Source of the DNA: Candidatus Latescibacterota bacterium
Lineage (GTDB): Bacteria; Latescibacterota; UBA2968; GCA-2709665
Direction of reading: 5' to 3'
NCBI GenBank assembly: GCA_030746455.1
Contig: JASLMQ010000254.1
Location: 1-11,167, forward strand
Length of the DNA stretch: 11,167 nt
Shown: one piece after another, positions 1 to 6,942 of the stretch
How positions within the stretch are numbered: the stretch's first letter is position 1
How the letters are laid out: each line of letters starts with the position of its first letter
Program-made: the position numbers and the translations under genes
The notes under the pieces: generated by a model
Told to the model about the DNA's origin: nothing
Databases searched by the model: none
Seen by the model: only the letters and a program-made list of their open reading frames with translations

Positions 1-582
1 ATAGAGGTTGTTCTCACACACGTAGATCACGGGAAGCTTCCACAACGAGGCCATGTTGAGCGACTCGTGGAAGGTCCCCTGGTTGCTCCCGCCCTCGCTG
101 AAGAAGGCCACGGACACTTCCTCCGTGCCGCGGTACTTGGCGGAGAAGGCCGCGCCGGTTGCGATGGGGATCTGGGCGCCGATGATGCCGTTCCCGCCCA
201 GGAGACCCAGCTCAGGGCTGAAGATGTGCATGGAGCCACCACACCCGCCGCAGTAGCCCGCCTTCCGTCCCATCAGCTCGGCGAGCATCGGTCTGACGTC
301 CGCCCCTCGCGCGATGGCGTGCCCGTGGCCGCGGTGGGTGCTGGCCACGGTGTCTCCCTCGCGGAGCGCAGCGCACGTGCCGACCTCTGTTGCCTCCTGG
401 CCGATTGCCAGGTGGGCCGCGCCGGCGATGACCCCCCGGGTCTGAACGTCGTACTCATCCGCCGCGATGTCACCTTTCTGCCGGAAACTGTGGTAGTCGT
501 AGAGTTCGCGGACCTTCTCCTCGAAGAAGCGAATCCTGTACATCAGGCGGAGCATTTCGACGAGCTTCTCACGACTGGGCAT
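1..582 (-). CDS. TPP-dependent 2-oxo acid/acetoin dehydrogenase E1 component, alpha subunit (3' part cut by window edge)
   Basis: The 194 residues seen match the N-terminal half of PdhA/AcoA-type E1 alpha subunits, which bind thiamine diphosphate and carry out the first decarboxylation or cleavage step of 2-oxo acid or acetoin dehydrogenase complexes with a beta subunit. Visible signatures are HLAIGQEA (57-64), THRGHGH (82-88), a GGSMH block (115-119) followed by LLGGNGIIGAQIP, and SNQGTFHESLNMASLWKLP (166-184) leading to VCENN. The usual GDG of the cofactor motif reads SEG (162-164). There are also about 17 to 20 extra residues (about 31-50) before the HLAIGQE block. The start ATG (580-582) has GAGGGAG (591-597) 8 nt upstream. 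The gene follows the aminotransferase by 31 bp, and E1 beta and E2 would be expected beyond position 1. Substrate choice between pyruvate, branched-chain oxo acids and acetoin cannot be decided. Family assignment is firm. Confidence 0.93.
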   Translation of the reverse strand, partial: MPSREKLVEMLRLMYRIRFFEEKVRELYDYHSFRQKGDIAADEYDVQTRGVIAGAAHLAIGQEATEVGTCAALREGDTVASTHRGHGHAIARGADVRPMLAELMGRKAGYCGGCGGSMHIFSPELGLLGGNGIIGAQIPIATGAAFSAKYRGTEEVSVAFFSEGGSNQGTFHESLNMASLWKLPVIYVCENNLY

Positions 583-613
583 GGCGCTCACTCCCTCTAT
601 GCGTGGCTGCAGC

Positions 614-2002
614 TCACTCGGACCATGTGTAGCTGTCTCCCTCGAGCTTGCAGTGCTCCATGGCTTGGGCGATTCCCTGGTCGATCAGACCGACCATCTC
701 GTCAGCCTGGTCGTTGGTCATGATCAATGAGGGGGCCAGGACGATGATATCCCCGTTGGCCCTGAGTATCATGCCCGCCTCACGACAGAACTTGCTGACG
801 AAGCCCCCTGCCCTGCCCGATGGCTTGACAGCCTCTCGGCTGTCCCGGTTACCCACGAGCTCGACCGCCCAGAGCGTGCCCATCCCGCGAACGTCACCGA
901 CGACCGGATACTTGTAGAGCGCTTCAAGCCGCTCCTTCAGATGGGCTCCGAGCTCTGCGGAGCGGGCGACGAGATTCTCCTTCTCGATGATCTCGAGGTT
1001 CGCCAGGGCGGCGGCGCATGCGGCGGGGTGCCCCGCATAGGTGTGGACGTGGCGGAAGCCGGATTTGGCCTCCTTGAAGGTCTTGGCGATACGGTCCGAC
1101 GCGACGGCAGCGCCCAGGGGGAGGTAGCCGCCCGAAAAACCCTTGGCCAGGGCGATGATGTCGGGTGCAATGCCCCAGTTCTCGCAGGCGAACCACTTTC
1201 CCGTTCGTCCGCATCCCACCTGGATCTCATCCAGGATGAGGAGGATGCCGTGTTCGTCACAGAGGGCGCGTACGCCCTCGAGGTACCCCTCGGGCGGGGG
1301 AGGGAAGCCCGTGTTGGAGCCCGGGATCGTGTCCATGATGATGGCGGCGACGGTTTCGGGTCCCTCCCACTCCACCGTGGCCTCCAGGTTCCTCAGGCAG
1401 GCCATCCCGCATCCATCGGGTTCCAGGCCAAGCTCGCAGTGATAGCAGCGGGCGGGCATCACGTGCGTGAACCCAGGGACCAGGGGCTCGAATGGTCGGC
1501 GCATGGAGGGGAGGCCCGTTGCCGACATGGCGCCGAGGGTGGCGCCGTGATACGAATAGCGCCTGAAGATGATCTTCTTTCGAGCCTCCTGGCCCTGCAC
1601 CCAGAAGTAGTTGCGCGCCATCTTGATGGCCGCCTCCGTTGCCTCCGAGCCATCGTTCACGAGGAATGAAACGGAGAGGTCTCCCGGCGTGACCTCGGCG
1701 AGCTTCTCGGCGAGCCGGACCGTGGGCTCGATGATGCAGTCGTAGCCACCCGGGAAGTAGGCCAGCTTCTCCATCTGGTCCCGCACGGCTTCGACGACCT
1801 CCATCCGACCGTGGCCGCACAGCGTCGTCAGCAGAGACGCGAAGGTATCCAGATAGCGCTTCCCTTCCGCATCGTAGACGTAGATGCCCTCCCCGCGGAC
1901 CAGCACATCGGGCCTCTCGGCCGGTGGCTCGTCGGAGAAATAGTTCTGCCACAAATGCCGGGAAGCGGCGACCAGTCTCTCCGTATCGTCGTAGGCTTCC
2001 AT
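614..2002 (-). CDS. Class III PLP-dependent aminotransferase
   Basis: This 462-residue protein has the length and motif order of fold-type I, class III (omega-type) aminotransferases, which move an amino group, often a terminal one, to a 2-oxo acid. Seen are the phosphate-binding GSEATEAAIKMAR (118-130), the YHG aromatic stack (151-153), the PLP-contacting aspartate in LDEIQVGCGRTG (D258), and the Schiff-base lysine in LAKGFSGGYLP (K287). A four-cysteine group, C186-x2-C189-x8-C198-x3-C202, lies between the YHG and DEIQ motifs. The segment IIMDTIPGSNTG (221-232) has D-T where many relatives have E-P. The start ATG (2000-2002) has AGAGGA (2013-2018) 10 nt upstream. It lies 39 bp after the URO-D gene and 31 bp before E1 alpha, so an oxo product feeding the dehydrogenase is plausible but inferred. 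Substrate is unknown. Confidence 0.93.
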   Translation of the reverse strand: MEAYDDTERLVAASRHLWQNYFSDEPPAERPDVLVRGEGIYVYDAEGKRYLDTFASLLTTLCGHGRMEVVEAVRDQMEKLAYFPGGYDCIIEPTVRLAEKLAEVTPGDLSVSFLVNDGSEATEAAIKMARNYFWVQGQEARKKIIFRRYSYHGATLGAMSATGLPSMRRPFEPLVPGFTHVMPARCYHCELGLEPDGCGMACLRNLEATVEWEGPETVAAIIMDTIPGSNTGFPPPPEGYLEGVRALCDEHGILLILDEIQVGCGRTGKWFACENWGIAPDIIALAKGFSGGYLPLGAAVASDRIAKTFKEAKSGFRHVHTYAGHPAACAAALANLEIIEKENLVARSAELGAHLKERLEALYKYPVVGDVRGMGTLWAVELVGNRDSREAVKPSGRAGGFVSKFCREAGMILRANGDIIVLAPSLIMTNDQADEMVGLIDQGIAQAMEHCKLEGDSYTWSE

Positions 2003-2041
2003 CGTCGTGTCATCCTCTGTCTGGCAGGCTGAACCGGTACG

Positions 2042-3088
2042 CTACAACCAGCCGCATTCGTACCCGGCCTCGTACATGGCCACGATGTTCTCCGGCGGGC
2101 TGACGACCTGAAGGTTGTGGCACGGGCCCAGGATGTATCCCCCGGAAGAGCCCAGGATGCGGATGTTCTCTTCGGCCTCTCGGCGGACCTCTTCAGGGGT
2201 TCCGTTCACGAGTGTGAACTGGTTGTCCATGGCGCCGTGGAAGACGAGGCTGTCTCCGAAGTCCCTCGCCAGCCCCTCGCGCTCCATCCCCCTGCACCGC
2301 CATTGGACGGGATCGAGCACATCGATCCCTACCTTCTCGATCATCGTGGGGACGTTCTCGCTCACCGCCCCGTCACTGTGGTGGAAGGCGTAGCCGCCTC
2401 CCTCGTGCACGAGGTCGACCATGCGCTTCATATGGGGGACGAAGAACGTCTCGATCTGCTCCAGGGAGATGATGAGCCCTTCCTGAGACCCCACATCCTC
2501 GGCTACCCAAGTCCAGATGATCTTACCGGGGATGGCCTCGTAGGTCCGACGCGTGATCTCGTATAAATGGTCGTAGAGCTTACCGAGGCAGTAGTGGACG
2601 ATCTCGGGGCTCTCGATCAGATCGATATAGCCCTGTTCCACGCCCCTGAGCCACTTGTAGGTGGCGAAGGGCTCGGATCCGCCCCCTCGAATGACGAGGT
2701 GTTCCTTGCCGACGATCTGATCCGGGATCCCGGAGTAGTCGTACCAGTCCGGGCTGGGCCAGCTGGTGTTGTCCTCGATCTCCTCGACGCTGTTGTAGTC
2801 GGCCAGGGGATGCCGGACGGCGTCCCGGTAGTGGCCCGTACCATAGTCCGTGTTCTGGTATCCGATGCCATAGACATCCTCGTCTTCCGGTATCGGGGGG
2901 CCTATGTATCTGGGGCCGACGCCCACGATGGGATCGATGTGAAGCGCTTCGTGGACCTGATCGAGCGAAGCCAGACCCATGTGATCCAGGAGGCGCTGGC
3001 TGGCCTCCGCGGTCGCCCGGTAGTCCATCGGGATGCGGTCCGGCTTCTCATGGTTCAGGACGGCAAGCCATCGCTCGCGTGGCTCCAT
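2042..3088 (-). CDS. Uroporphyrinogen decarboxylase (URO-D) family protein, probable corrinoid methyltransferase-type
   Basis: This 348-residue protein begins MEPRERWLAVLNHEKPDRIP, the typical opening of URO-D superfamily proteins outside the haem pathway (MtaA/CmuA-like groups). True HemE enzymes open differently and carry other conserved arginines. Further family features are the HHSDGAV block (236-242), where zinc-dependent methyltransferases usually have H-x-C, IGIDVLDP-like text (KVGIDVLDPVQW, 252-263), FHGAMDNQ (283-290) and GGYILGPCHNLQ (316-327), which is the C-terminal position of the second metal-type Cys/His site. A strong AAGGGGAG (3095-3102) lies 6 nt before the ATG (3086-3088). 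The gene follows the phosphotriesterase gene by 27 bp and ends in TAG. Co-location with an MttB homologue favours a methyl-transfer role, but that is inference, and the replaced cysteine leaves the chemistry open. Confidence 0.85.
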   Translation of the reverse strand: MEPRERWLAVLNHEKPDRIPMDYRATAEASQRLLDHMGLASLDQVHEALHIDPIVGVGPRYIGPPIPEDEDVYGIGYQNTDYGTGHYRDAVRHPLADYNSVEEIEDNTSWPSPDWYDYSGIPDQIVGKEHLVIRGGGSEPFATYKWLRGVEQGYIDLIESPEIVHYCLGKLYDHLYEITRRTYEAIPGKIIWTWVAEDVGSQEGLIISLEQIETFFVPHMKRMVDLVHEGGGYAFHHSDGAVSENVPTMIEKVGIDVLDPVQWRCRGMEREGLARDFGDSLVFHGAMDNQFTLVNGTPEEVRREAEENIRILGSSGGYILGPCHNLQVVSPPENIVAMYEAGYECGWL

Positions 3089-3115
3089 GATGCGCTCCCC
3101 TTGCCAATAGCGTTG

Positions 3116-4084
3116 TCAGGCTGGCGACGTGATCGGGAACAACCTTGCTGGATTACCTACCATCATTGTCCTGATCGCGACATCATCAACGCCGAACTCC
3201 CTGAATCTGGGCACGACGTCGTTTAGGATGTGGGCGTATCCCCAGCCACCATTCGCAACCAGCAGATCGTTGTAGCAGATGTCCTGGGAGATCAGGATCC
3301 GGTCCAGGTACCCTCTGCCTATCAGGTCTCTGATGCCCGCGATCTCCTGCTCGTAGGTGGGGAGGGCCGAGCTTTCGCGCGCCCCCATGCCGAAGAGGTC
3401 GTATTCGACATAGGCGTCTCGTTCTATGATCCGCTCGTGGTAGTCGACCGCGTCGGGGGAGGCCTCGCAGTGGCTCACGATCACACGGCTGAGATCCACG
3501 CCTTCGCGCTGGAGGATGTCGAGGACCTCCGTGCGGAGGCGTTCTTCCTCGACCTTGTCGATCAAATGCACGTGAAGGTTCAAGGCCACGCCGGTCTCAA
3601 GCTGGGCGTGGGCACTGGCGACGAGCGACTTCTCCTCGTTGTACTGAAGCGTCTCGCTCACACCCACCTCACCGATGACGCCGGACCGGATGCCGGTTCC
3701 GTCGGCCCCCACGGTGATGTCCTCGATGATCTCGCGAGTGATGTCCGCCGTGGTGCGGCGATCCATATCCTCCGGGTGCCACCGCCATTTATAGTGGCCG
3801 GAGCCCATGACGATCTGAACACCGGAAGCCTCGGATATAGCGCGGAGGCCCGCGGGGTCCCGCCGGATGCCCCGGCTGGTGACCTCGACGACGGTTCTTC
3901 CCCCGGCTTCGAAGAAGAGCCCGAGCTCCTCTGCCGCCAGATCGGGATCGGAGAGCACGACCTCGGGCGGGGTGTGGAGCGTCAGGAGATGCTCGTGCGG
4001 CAACGTGATCCCCATGTCAGCGGCATCGATAGGGCCGGTGACGGTGAGGACCTTGCCTACAAGGGATGACAGTTCGGGAATCAT
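3116..4084 (-). CDS. Phosphotriesterase-family (PTE/PHP) metal-dependent hydrolase
   Basis: This 322-residue amidohydrolase-superfamily protein starts like other PTE homologues, with GKVLTVTGPIDAADMGITLPHEH. Expected metal ligands are present: H30 and H32 in PHEHL; E139 in IGEVGVS, a glutamate in place of the carboxylated lysine of true phosphotriesterase, as in E. coli PHP; H171 in LNLHVH; H205 in IVSHCEAS; and D268 in ISQDICY. Members hydrolyse phosphotriesters, lactones or related esters; here a lactone or ester in a catabolic route is more likely than an organophosphate, by context only. The open frame extends far upstream to 4636, but that part reads antisense-free nonsense through the repeat and the MttB gene. 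The start chosen is ATG 4082-4084, which directly precedes the homologous region. A second in-frame ATG lies at 4097-4099 within a 12-bp duplication. Neither has a clear Shine-Dalgarno sequence. Confidence 0.9.
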   Translation of the reverse strand: MIPELSSLVGKVLTVTGPIDAADMGITLPHEHLLTLHTPPEVVLSDPDLAAEELGLFFEAGGRTVVEVTSRGIRRDPAGLRAISEASGVQIVMGSGHYKWRWHPEDMDRRTTADITREIIEDITVGADGTGIRSGVIGEVGVSETLQYNEEKSLVASAHAQLETGVALNLHVHLIDKVEEERLRTEVLDILQREGVDLSRVIVSHCEASPDAVDYHERIIERDAYVEYDLFGMGARESSALPTYEQEIAGIRDLIGRGYLDRILISQDICYNDLLVANGGWGYAHILNDVVPRFREFGVDDVAIRTMMVGNPARLFPITSPA

Positions 4085-4108
4085 TGAAGAACCACACATT
4101 GAAGAACC
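4082..4108 (-). repeat. 12-bp direct duplication carrying two candidate start codons of the phosphotriesterase gene
   Basis: On the minus strand GGTTCTTCAATG occurs twice, at 4097-4108 and 4082-4093, separated by TGT (period 15). Both copies end in an in-frame ATG for the phosphotriesterase-family gene, so the start could be 4084 or five codons earlier at 4099. No purine-rich ribosome binding site precedes either one. Confidence 0.8.
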
Positions 4109-4116
4109 AAGATCAA

Positions 4117-4156
4117 AACAAAGCGGAACCACCGATAGACACCGATACACACCGAT
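4117..4156 (-). repeat. Dispersed 40-bp intergenic repeat, copy 1 (three 10-bp units plus tail)
   Basis: Read on the minus strand, this is three near-identical 10-bp units (ATCGGTGTGT, ATCGGTGTCT, ATCGGTGGTT) followed by a CCGCTTTGTT tail. A second copy at 9315-9354 on the plus strand matches at 33 of 40 positions by eye. It lies 32 bp upstream of the phosphotriesterase start, in the 187-bp gap after the MttB gene. No coding, tRNA or terminator signature was seen in the rest of that gap (4157-4271). Confidence 0.75.
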
Positions 4157-4271
4157 TGAGGAACAGGCCTCCCAGCCAAGAAGGAGATACGGAGACCATG
4201 ACGGTGGCGAGATCGGGCTGAAGTCCCATGTCCAGATGCCCGGTAGGGACGCCTCTGCCCACCGGCGGCGG

Positions 4272-5720
4272 TTAGGGACGGGACCGACGTGCGCGGTCGA
4301 TGACCTGTCGCAGCCTGGCCAGCATGTCCTCGTCCACATCGGGCTTGTGATAGGACGCGATAAGATCGTTGACCCTATCCTGAGCGCGACGTACCACCTG
4401 TTCCTCGGTCTCCGCCCCACTCCATCCCGCGCGCTCCAGGAGCTGTGGCAGCCAGAGGCTAGAGCGGAAGTGCCGGTAGGTGTGGTCTGTGCCCATGTAG
4501 TTACCCCTTGCCGCGTGGCCGACGTCGAGGATGCCCTCCAGGCCGATCGCGTCCTCGCTCGCGTCGATCGGGCCCTCCAGCTGGCCCAGGCATTCGGCCA
4601 TCTCACGGTCGAGCAGGAGCTGTACCGGGCTAACAACGAGGCCCCCGTCGAGGTGGCCCGAGCCGACCCCGGGATGTCTGCCCGTGAAGGCGGCGACGGT
4701 CATCGCGGCGTGGGCCTTCTCAAGAGCCGCGTACGGGCCAGGGACCTTGGCCGGGCAGTATTCGCCGCCACCGGCTCCGACCGAGATGCCGGTCCAGCGG
4801 CGCATGAACTCCCGAAGGGCGAAGTTGCGCATCATGGCGTCGGGCGCGGTGTAGCTGTGTTCGCTCGAGGCGCGCATGTCCATGGTGGCGATCCAGGAGC
4901 CGCCGGTGAGCCGGACGTCCGGATTTAGGGACCTGGCGGCCATCCAGTTGGCCATGAATTCGGCAGCGCCCACGGTCACGCACCCGGCAACGGTGACGGG
5001 AAGTCCCGCGCCGCTGATGGTCATGATGTAGAGATTGGAGCCGTTGTCGCGCCTGATCTTGGCGACATACCGATCGGCGACATCCTTCCCGAGGCGGAGC
5101 GGGCTGGAGAATCCCACGTTGGCGAGCCAGGTGAGGCCCTCGATACCCGATATGTCGGCCATTTCGTTGAGGTAGTCGATCTGACCCACATCCTGAACGT
5201 AGGCACCGGTCGGCTTGCGCGCGTACTCGAACTGAAGCAGTGTGACCTCGAGCGGCTCGTGGAAGGCCGGGACATCGGACAGCAGGAGACAGTGGCCTGT
5301 GCCGCGCTCGGGGTGGAGCACATCGCACAGCTTGATGAGCTCGATGTAGTCCTCCCGATTCCCGAGACGCTTCTCGCGCTTTTCGGCGTCGTAGACGTAA
5401 GGGGAAAGCTGGTGGAAGAACCATCCGAGTCCGGGCGCGCGGAAGGTCTCTTCGTGGTCGTCAGATTGCTGATCGGCGTCCGATTCGCTCCGTAGACACT
5501 GCAGGAAGTCGGACGTCATCTCTTTGGGGAATCTGGCCACCTGTTCGTTGGCGTCGACCCGCGCGCCGGCCTTCCCGAGGGCGTTCAGGATCTCGTCGCT
5601 CTGGTAGAGGGCCCCAACCCTTTCGAGCACTGTGACGACCGACTCTCCCAAAGGCTCTACGTCCTGTTCCCTTACCAGGCCTCTCTGGTACACGATGCGA
5701 CCCTCCGACCCATTGATCAC
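4272..5720 (-). CDS. MttB-family (trimethylamine methyltransferase-like) protein without pyrrolysine
   Basis: This 482-residue protein belongs to the MttB/COG5598 superfamily. Archetypal members move a methyl group from trimethylamine to a corrinoid protein and use pyrrolysine encoded by TAG. The many non-pyrrolysine members (for example the glycine betaine enzyme MtgB) act on quaternary amines. The frame here is open throughout, so this is a non-pyrrolysine member. Family signatures are GGSWIATMDMR (273-283), the glycine-rich SVGAGGGEYC (313-322), SPVQLLLDREM (364-374), and the C-terminal GNYMGTDHTYRHFRSSLWLP followed by QLLERAGW (406-433). The start chosen is GTG 5718-5720, which overlaps the TGA of the upstream Gfo gene by 4 bp. 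The frame runs on to 6692 only as an out-of-frame shadow of that gene. Substrate is unknown, and no corrinoid protein gene is present in the window. Confidence 0.9.
   Translation of the reverse strand: MINGSEGRIVYQRGLVREQDVEPLGESVVTVLERVGALYQSDEILNALGKAGARVDANEQVARFPKEMTSDFLQCLRSESDADQQSDDHEETFRAPGLGWFFHQLSPYVYDAEKREKRLGNREDYIELIKLCDVLHPERGTGHCLLLSDVPAFHEPLEVTLLQFEYARKPTGAYVQDVGQIDYLNEMADISGIEGLTWLANVGFSSPLRLGKDVADRYVAKIRRDNGSNLYIMTISGAGLPVTVAGCVTVGAAEFMANWMAARSLNPDVRLTGGSWIATMDMRASSEHSYTAPDAMMRNFALREFMRRWTGISVGAGGGEYCPAKVPGPYAALEKAHAAMTVAAFTGRHPGVGSGHLDGGLVVSPVQLLLDREMAECLGQLEGPIDASEDAIGLEGILDVGHAARGNYMGTDHTYRHFRSSLWLPQLLERAGWSGAETEEQVVRRAQDRVNDLIASYHKPDVDEDMLARLRQVIDRARRSRP
5717..5720 (-). 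promoter_or_regulatory. GTGA start/stop overlap (translational coupling)
   Basis: The TGA stop of the Gfo/Idh/MocA gene (5717-5719) and the GTG start of the MttB gene (5718-5720) share bases as GTGA. No Shine-Dalgarno sequence is visible upstream of the GTG, so re-initiation by ribosomes finishing the first gene is the likely way the methyltransferase is translated. This also fixes the start, because the longer upstream frame reads through another gene. Confidence 0.75.
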
Positions 5721-6775
5721 TCGTACTGAACGGATTCGGTTATGCCGGTCTCCGAAGACTTCTCCGCGGCCTCGAAGACAGCGATGGTTCGTCTGCCGTC
5801 CTCCCCTGTCACGGGCACTGGTCCGTCTCTCAGGAGGTGATCGGCCACCTCCAGGTAGTAGGTCAGCCAGTCGGAGTCGCGGTACGGGACGGTCTGCTCC
5901 GAGCGCTTGCCGTCCTCTATCGTAATCAACTGAAAGCTGCCGCCGGACGGGCCGGCGATCTCGTCCTGGTAGCCCTTGTTCCCTCCCGCTCCCATATCGA
6001 CGATCGCGCCCTTTGTGCCCAGGATCCTCCAGAGCGGCTTGCCGGCGGCATCGATGCGAGACCACGTCACATCGGCCACGGTGCCGTTGTCGAACCGCAT
6101 GATGGCGCGCGACTGGTCTTCGACGTCCACGTGGTCCCAGACGAGCTTGTGGTAGAAGCCGGTGACCCCTTCCACCTGGCCGCCGACGAGGTTGAGCACC
6201 CAGTCGATCGCGTGAGGCCCCCAGTAGTAGAATCCCCCTCCTCCCTGGGCCTTCCTGTTGTACCACCAGTCCTGGGGCCTGCCGAAGCCCCCTGCGGTCA
6301 GCTCGACGTGGAACACGTCCCCAATGGCGCCGCTGCGGACGGTTTCGACGATGGCGCGGTAGTTTCCGTCGTGTCTGCGCGCGTGGAAGACGGCGAGCAC
6401 GACCCCGTTCTCCCGAGCGGCGTCGATCATCGCCGTGGCCTCGGTCACGTTCAGGCACATCGCCTTGTCGACGACCACGTGCTTTCCCGCTCGGATGCAC
6501 TCCAGGGCAATCGGGGCGTGCGTGTAGTGAGGGGTCACGATGGAGACCATGTCGATCTCTGACCGGTCGAGCATCTCCGCGAGGTCCACGTAGGTCTCCA
6601 GATGGGAGAACTCGTCGGTTGCGGCCGCGAGGCGCTCGGGGTCGGTGTCGCACACGGCGACCCACTCCAGATCGGGTGTGGCGTCGATCCATCTGCCGTG
6701 CGCCCGGCCAAAGATGTGATGGGGGCCGTAGCCGATCACGGCGCAGCGGATTGGGGTTTCGAGCTTACCCACCAT
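5717..6775 (-). CDS. Gfo/Idh/MocA-family oxidoreductase 1
   Basis: This 352-residue protein has the usual length and two-domain form of NAD(P)-dependent Gfo/Idh/MocA oxidoreductases, which act on sugars, polyols and related alcohols. The N-terminal Rossmann fold shows CAVIGYGPHHIFGRAHG (11-27), an unusual glycine pattern, then VAVCDTD (39-45) and SIVTPHYTHAPIALECIRAG (78-97). The conserved catalytic lysine is K104 in VVDKAMCLN, where relatives normally read EKP. In the C-terminal domain GGGGFYYWGPHAIDWVLNLVGG (178-199) supplies the conserved H188 and nearby D191. The start ATG (6773-6775) has AGAGGA (6783-6788) 7 nt upstream. It overlaps the MttB gene by 4 bp, so the two products are probably made together and act on the same substrate. 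The exact substrate is not predictable. Confidence 0.92.
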   Translation of the reverse strand: MVGKLETPIRCAVIGYGPHHIFGRAHGRWIDATPDLEWVAVCDTDPERLAAATDEFSHLETYVDLAEMLDRSEIDMVSIVTPHYTHAPIALECIRAGKHVVVDKAMCLNVTEATAMIDAARENGVVLAVFHARRHDGNYRAIVETVRSGAIGDVFHVELTAGGFGRPQDWWYNRKAQGGGGFYYWGPHAIDWVLNLVGGQVEGVTGFYHKLVWDHVDVEDQSRAIMRFDNGTVADVTWSRIDAAGKPLWRILGTKGAIVDMGAGGNKGYQDEIAGPSGGSFQLITIEDGKRSEQTVPYRDSDWLTYYLEVADHLLRDGPVPVTGEDGRRTIAVFEAAEKSSETGITESVQYE

Positions 6776-6796
6776 GGTCCGGTCCTCTTCGTGAAC

Positions 6797-6923
6797 CAGC
6801 CTTCAGCGAACAGCTTTCAGCACTCAGCCAGATCAAAGGCTGCGCTCCATATCGCCAGTCGGAAGATCATTATCAGGCGCATCTATTGATCTGATTCTGC
6901 TGATAGCTGTACGCTGAATGCTG
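6797..6923. repeat. Long imperfect inverted repeat between the two Gfo/Idh/MocA genes
   Basis: The left arm (6797-6836) begins CAGCCTTCAGCGAACAGC and ends CAGATCAA. The right arm (6886-6923), read on the minus strand, begins CAGCATTCAGCGTACAGC and also ends CAGATCAA. By eye 22 of the first 25 positions and all of the last 8 agree, with a 2-nt length difference between. The arms enclose a 49-nt centre (6837-6885). Each arm is itself built of CAGC-x(3-5) words. It fills most of the 167-bp gap and ends 21 bp upstream of the downstream gene's ATG. There is no T-run after it, so a classical terminator is not supported. It could be a dispersed palindromic element, an RNA hairpin or an mRNA-stability element. 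Confidence 0.78.
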
Positions 6924-6942
6924 ACAGCTGCGTTTGCCCTTC

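Noticed and set aside
2042..2044. TAG at the end of the URO-D gene as a possible pyrrolysine codon
   Set aside because: The protein already has the full family length and ends at the expected place; reading on gives no recognisable sequence.
3230..4069. Long plus-strand frame opposite the phosphotriesterase gene (and similar ones at 67-723, 941-1669, 2567-3226, 5837-6562)
   Set aside because: They are antisense to well-supported genes, lack recognisable domains, and are typical by-products of GC-rich codon use.
4198..4221. Plus-strand ATG preceded by AAGGAG (4182-4187), a 7-codon frame
   Set aside because: The ribosome-binding-like sequence is good but the frame ends after seven codons with no conserved context, so chance is likely.
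4085..4636. Upstream extension of the phosphotriesterase frame (to 4636)
   Set aside because: It reads out of frame through the MttB 3' end and the 40-bp repeat, has no domain signature, and the homologous start lies at 4084.
5721..6692. Upstream extension of the MttB frame giving an 806-residue product
   Set aside because: The added arginine/glycine-rich sequence is a shadow of Gfo/Idh/MocA gene 1, and the GTGA overlap gives a family-length protein.
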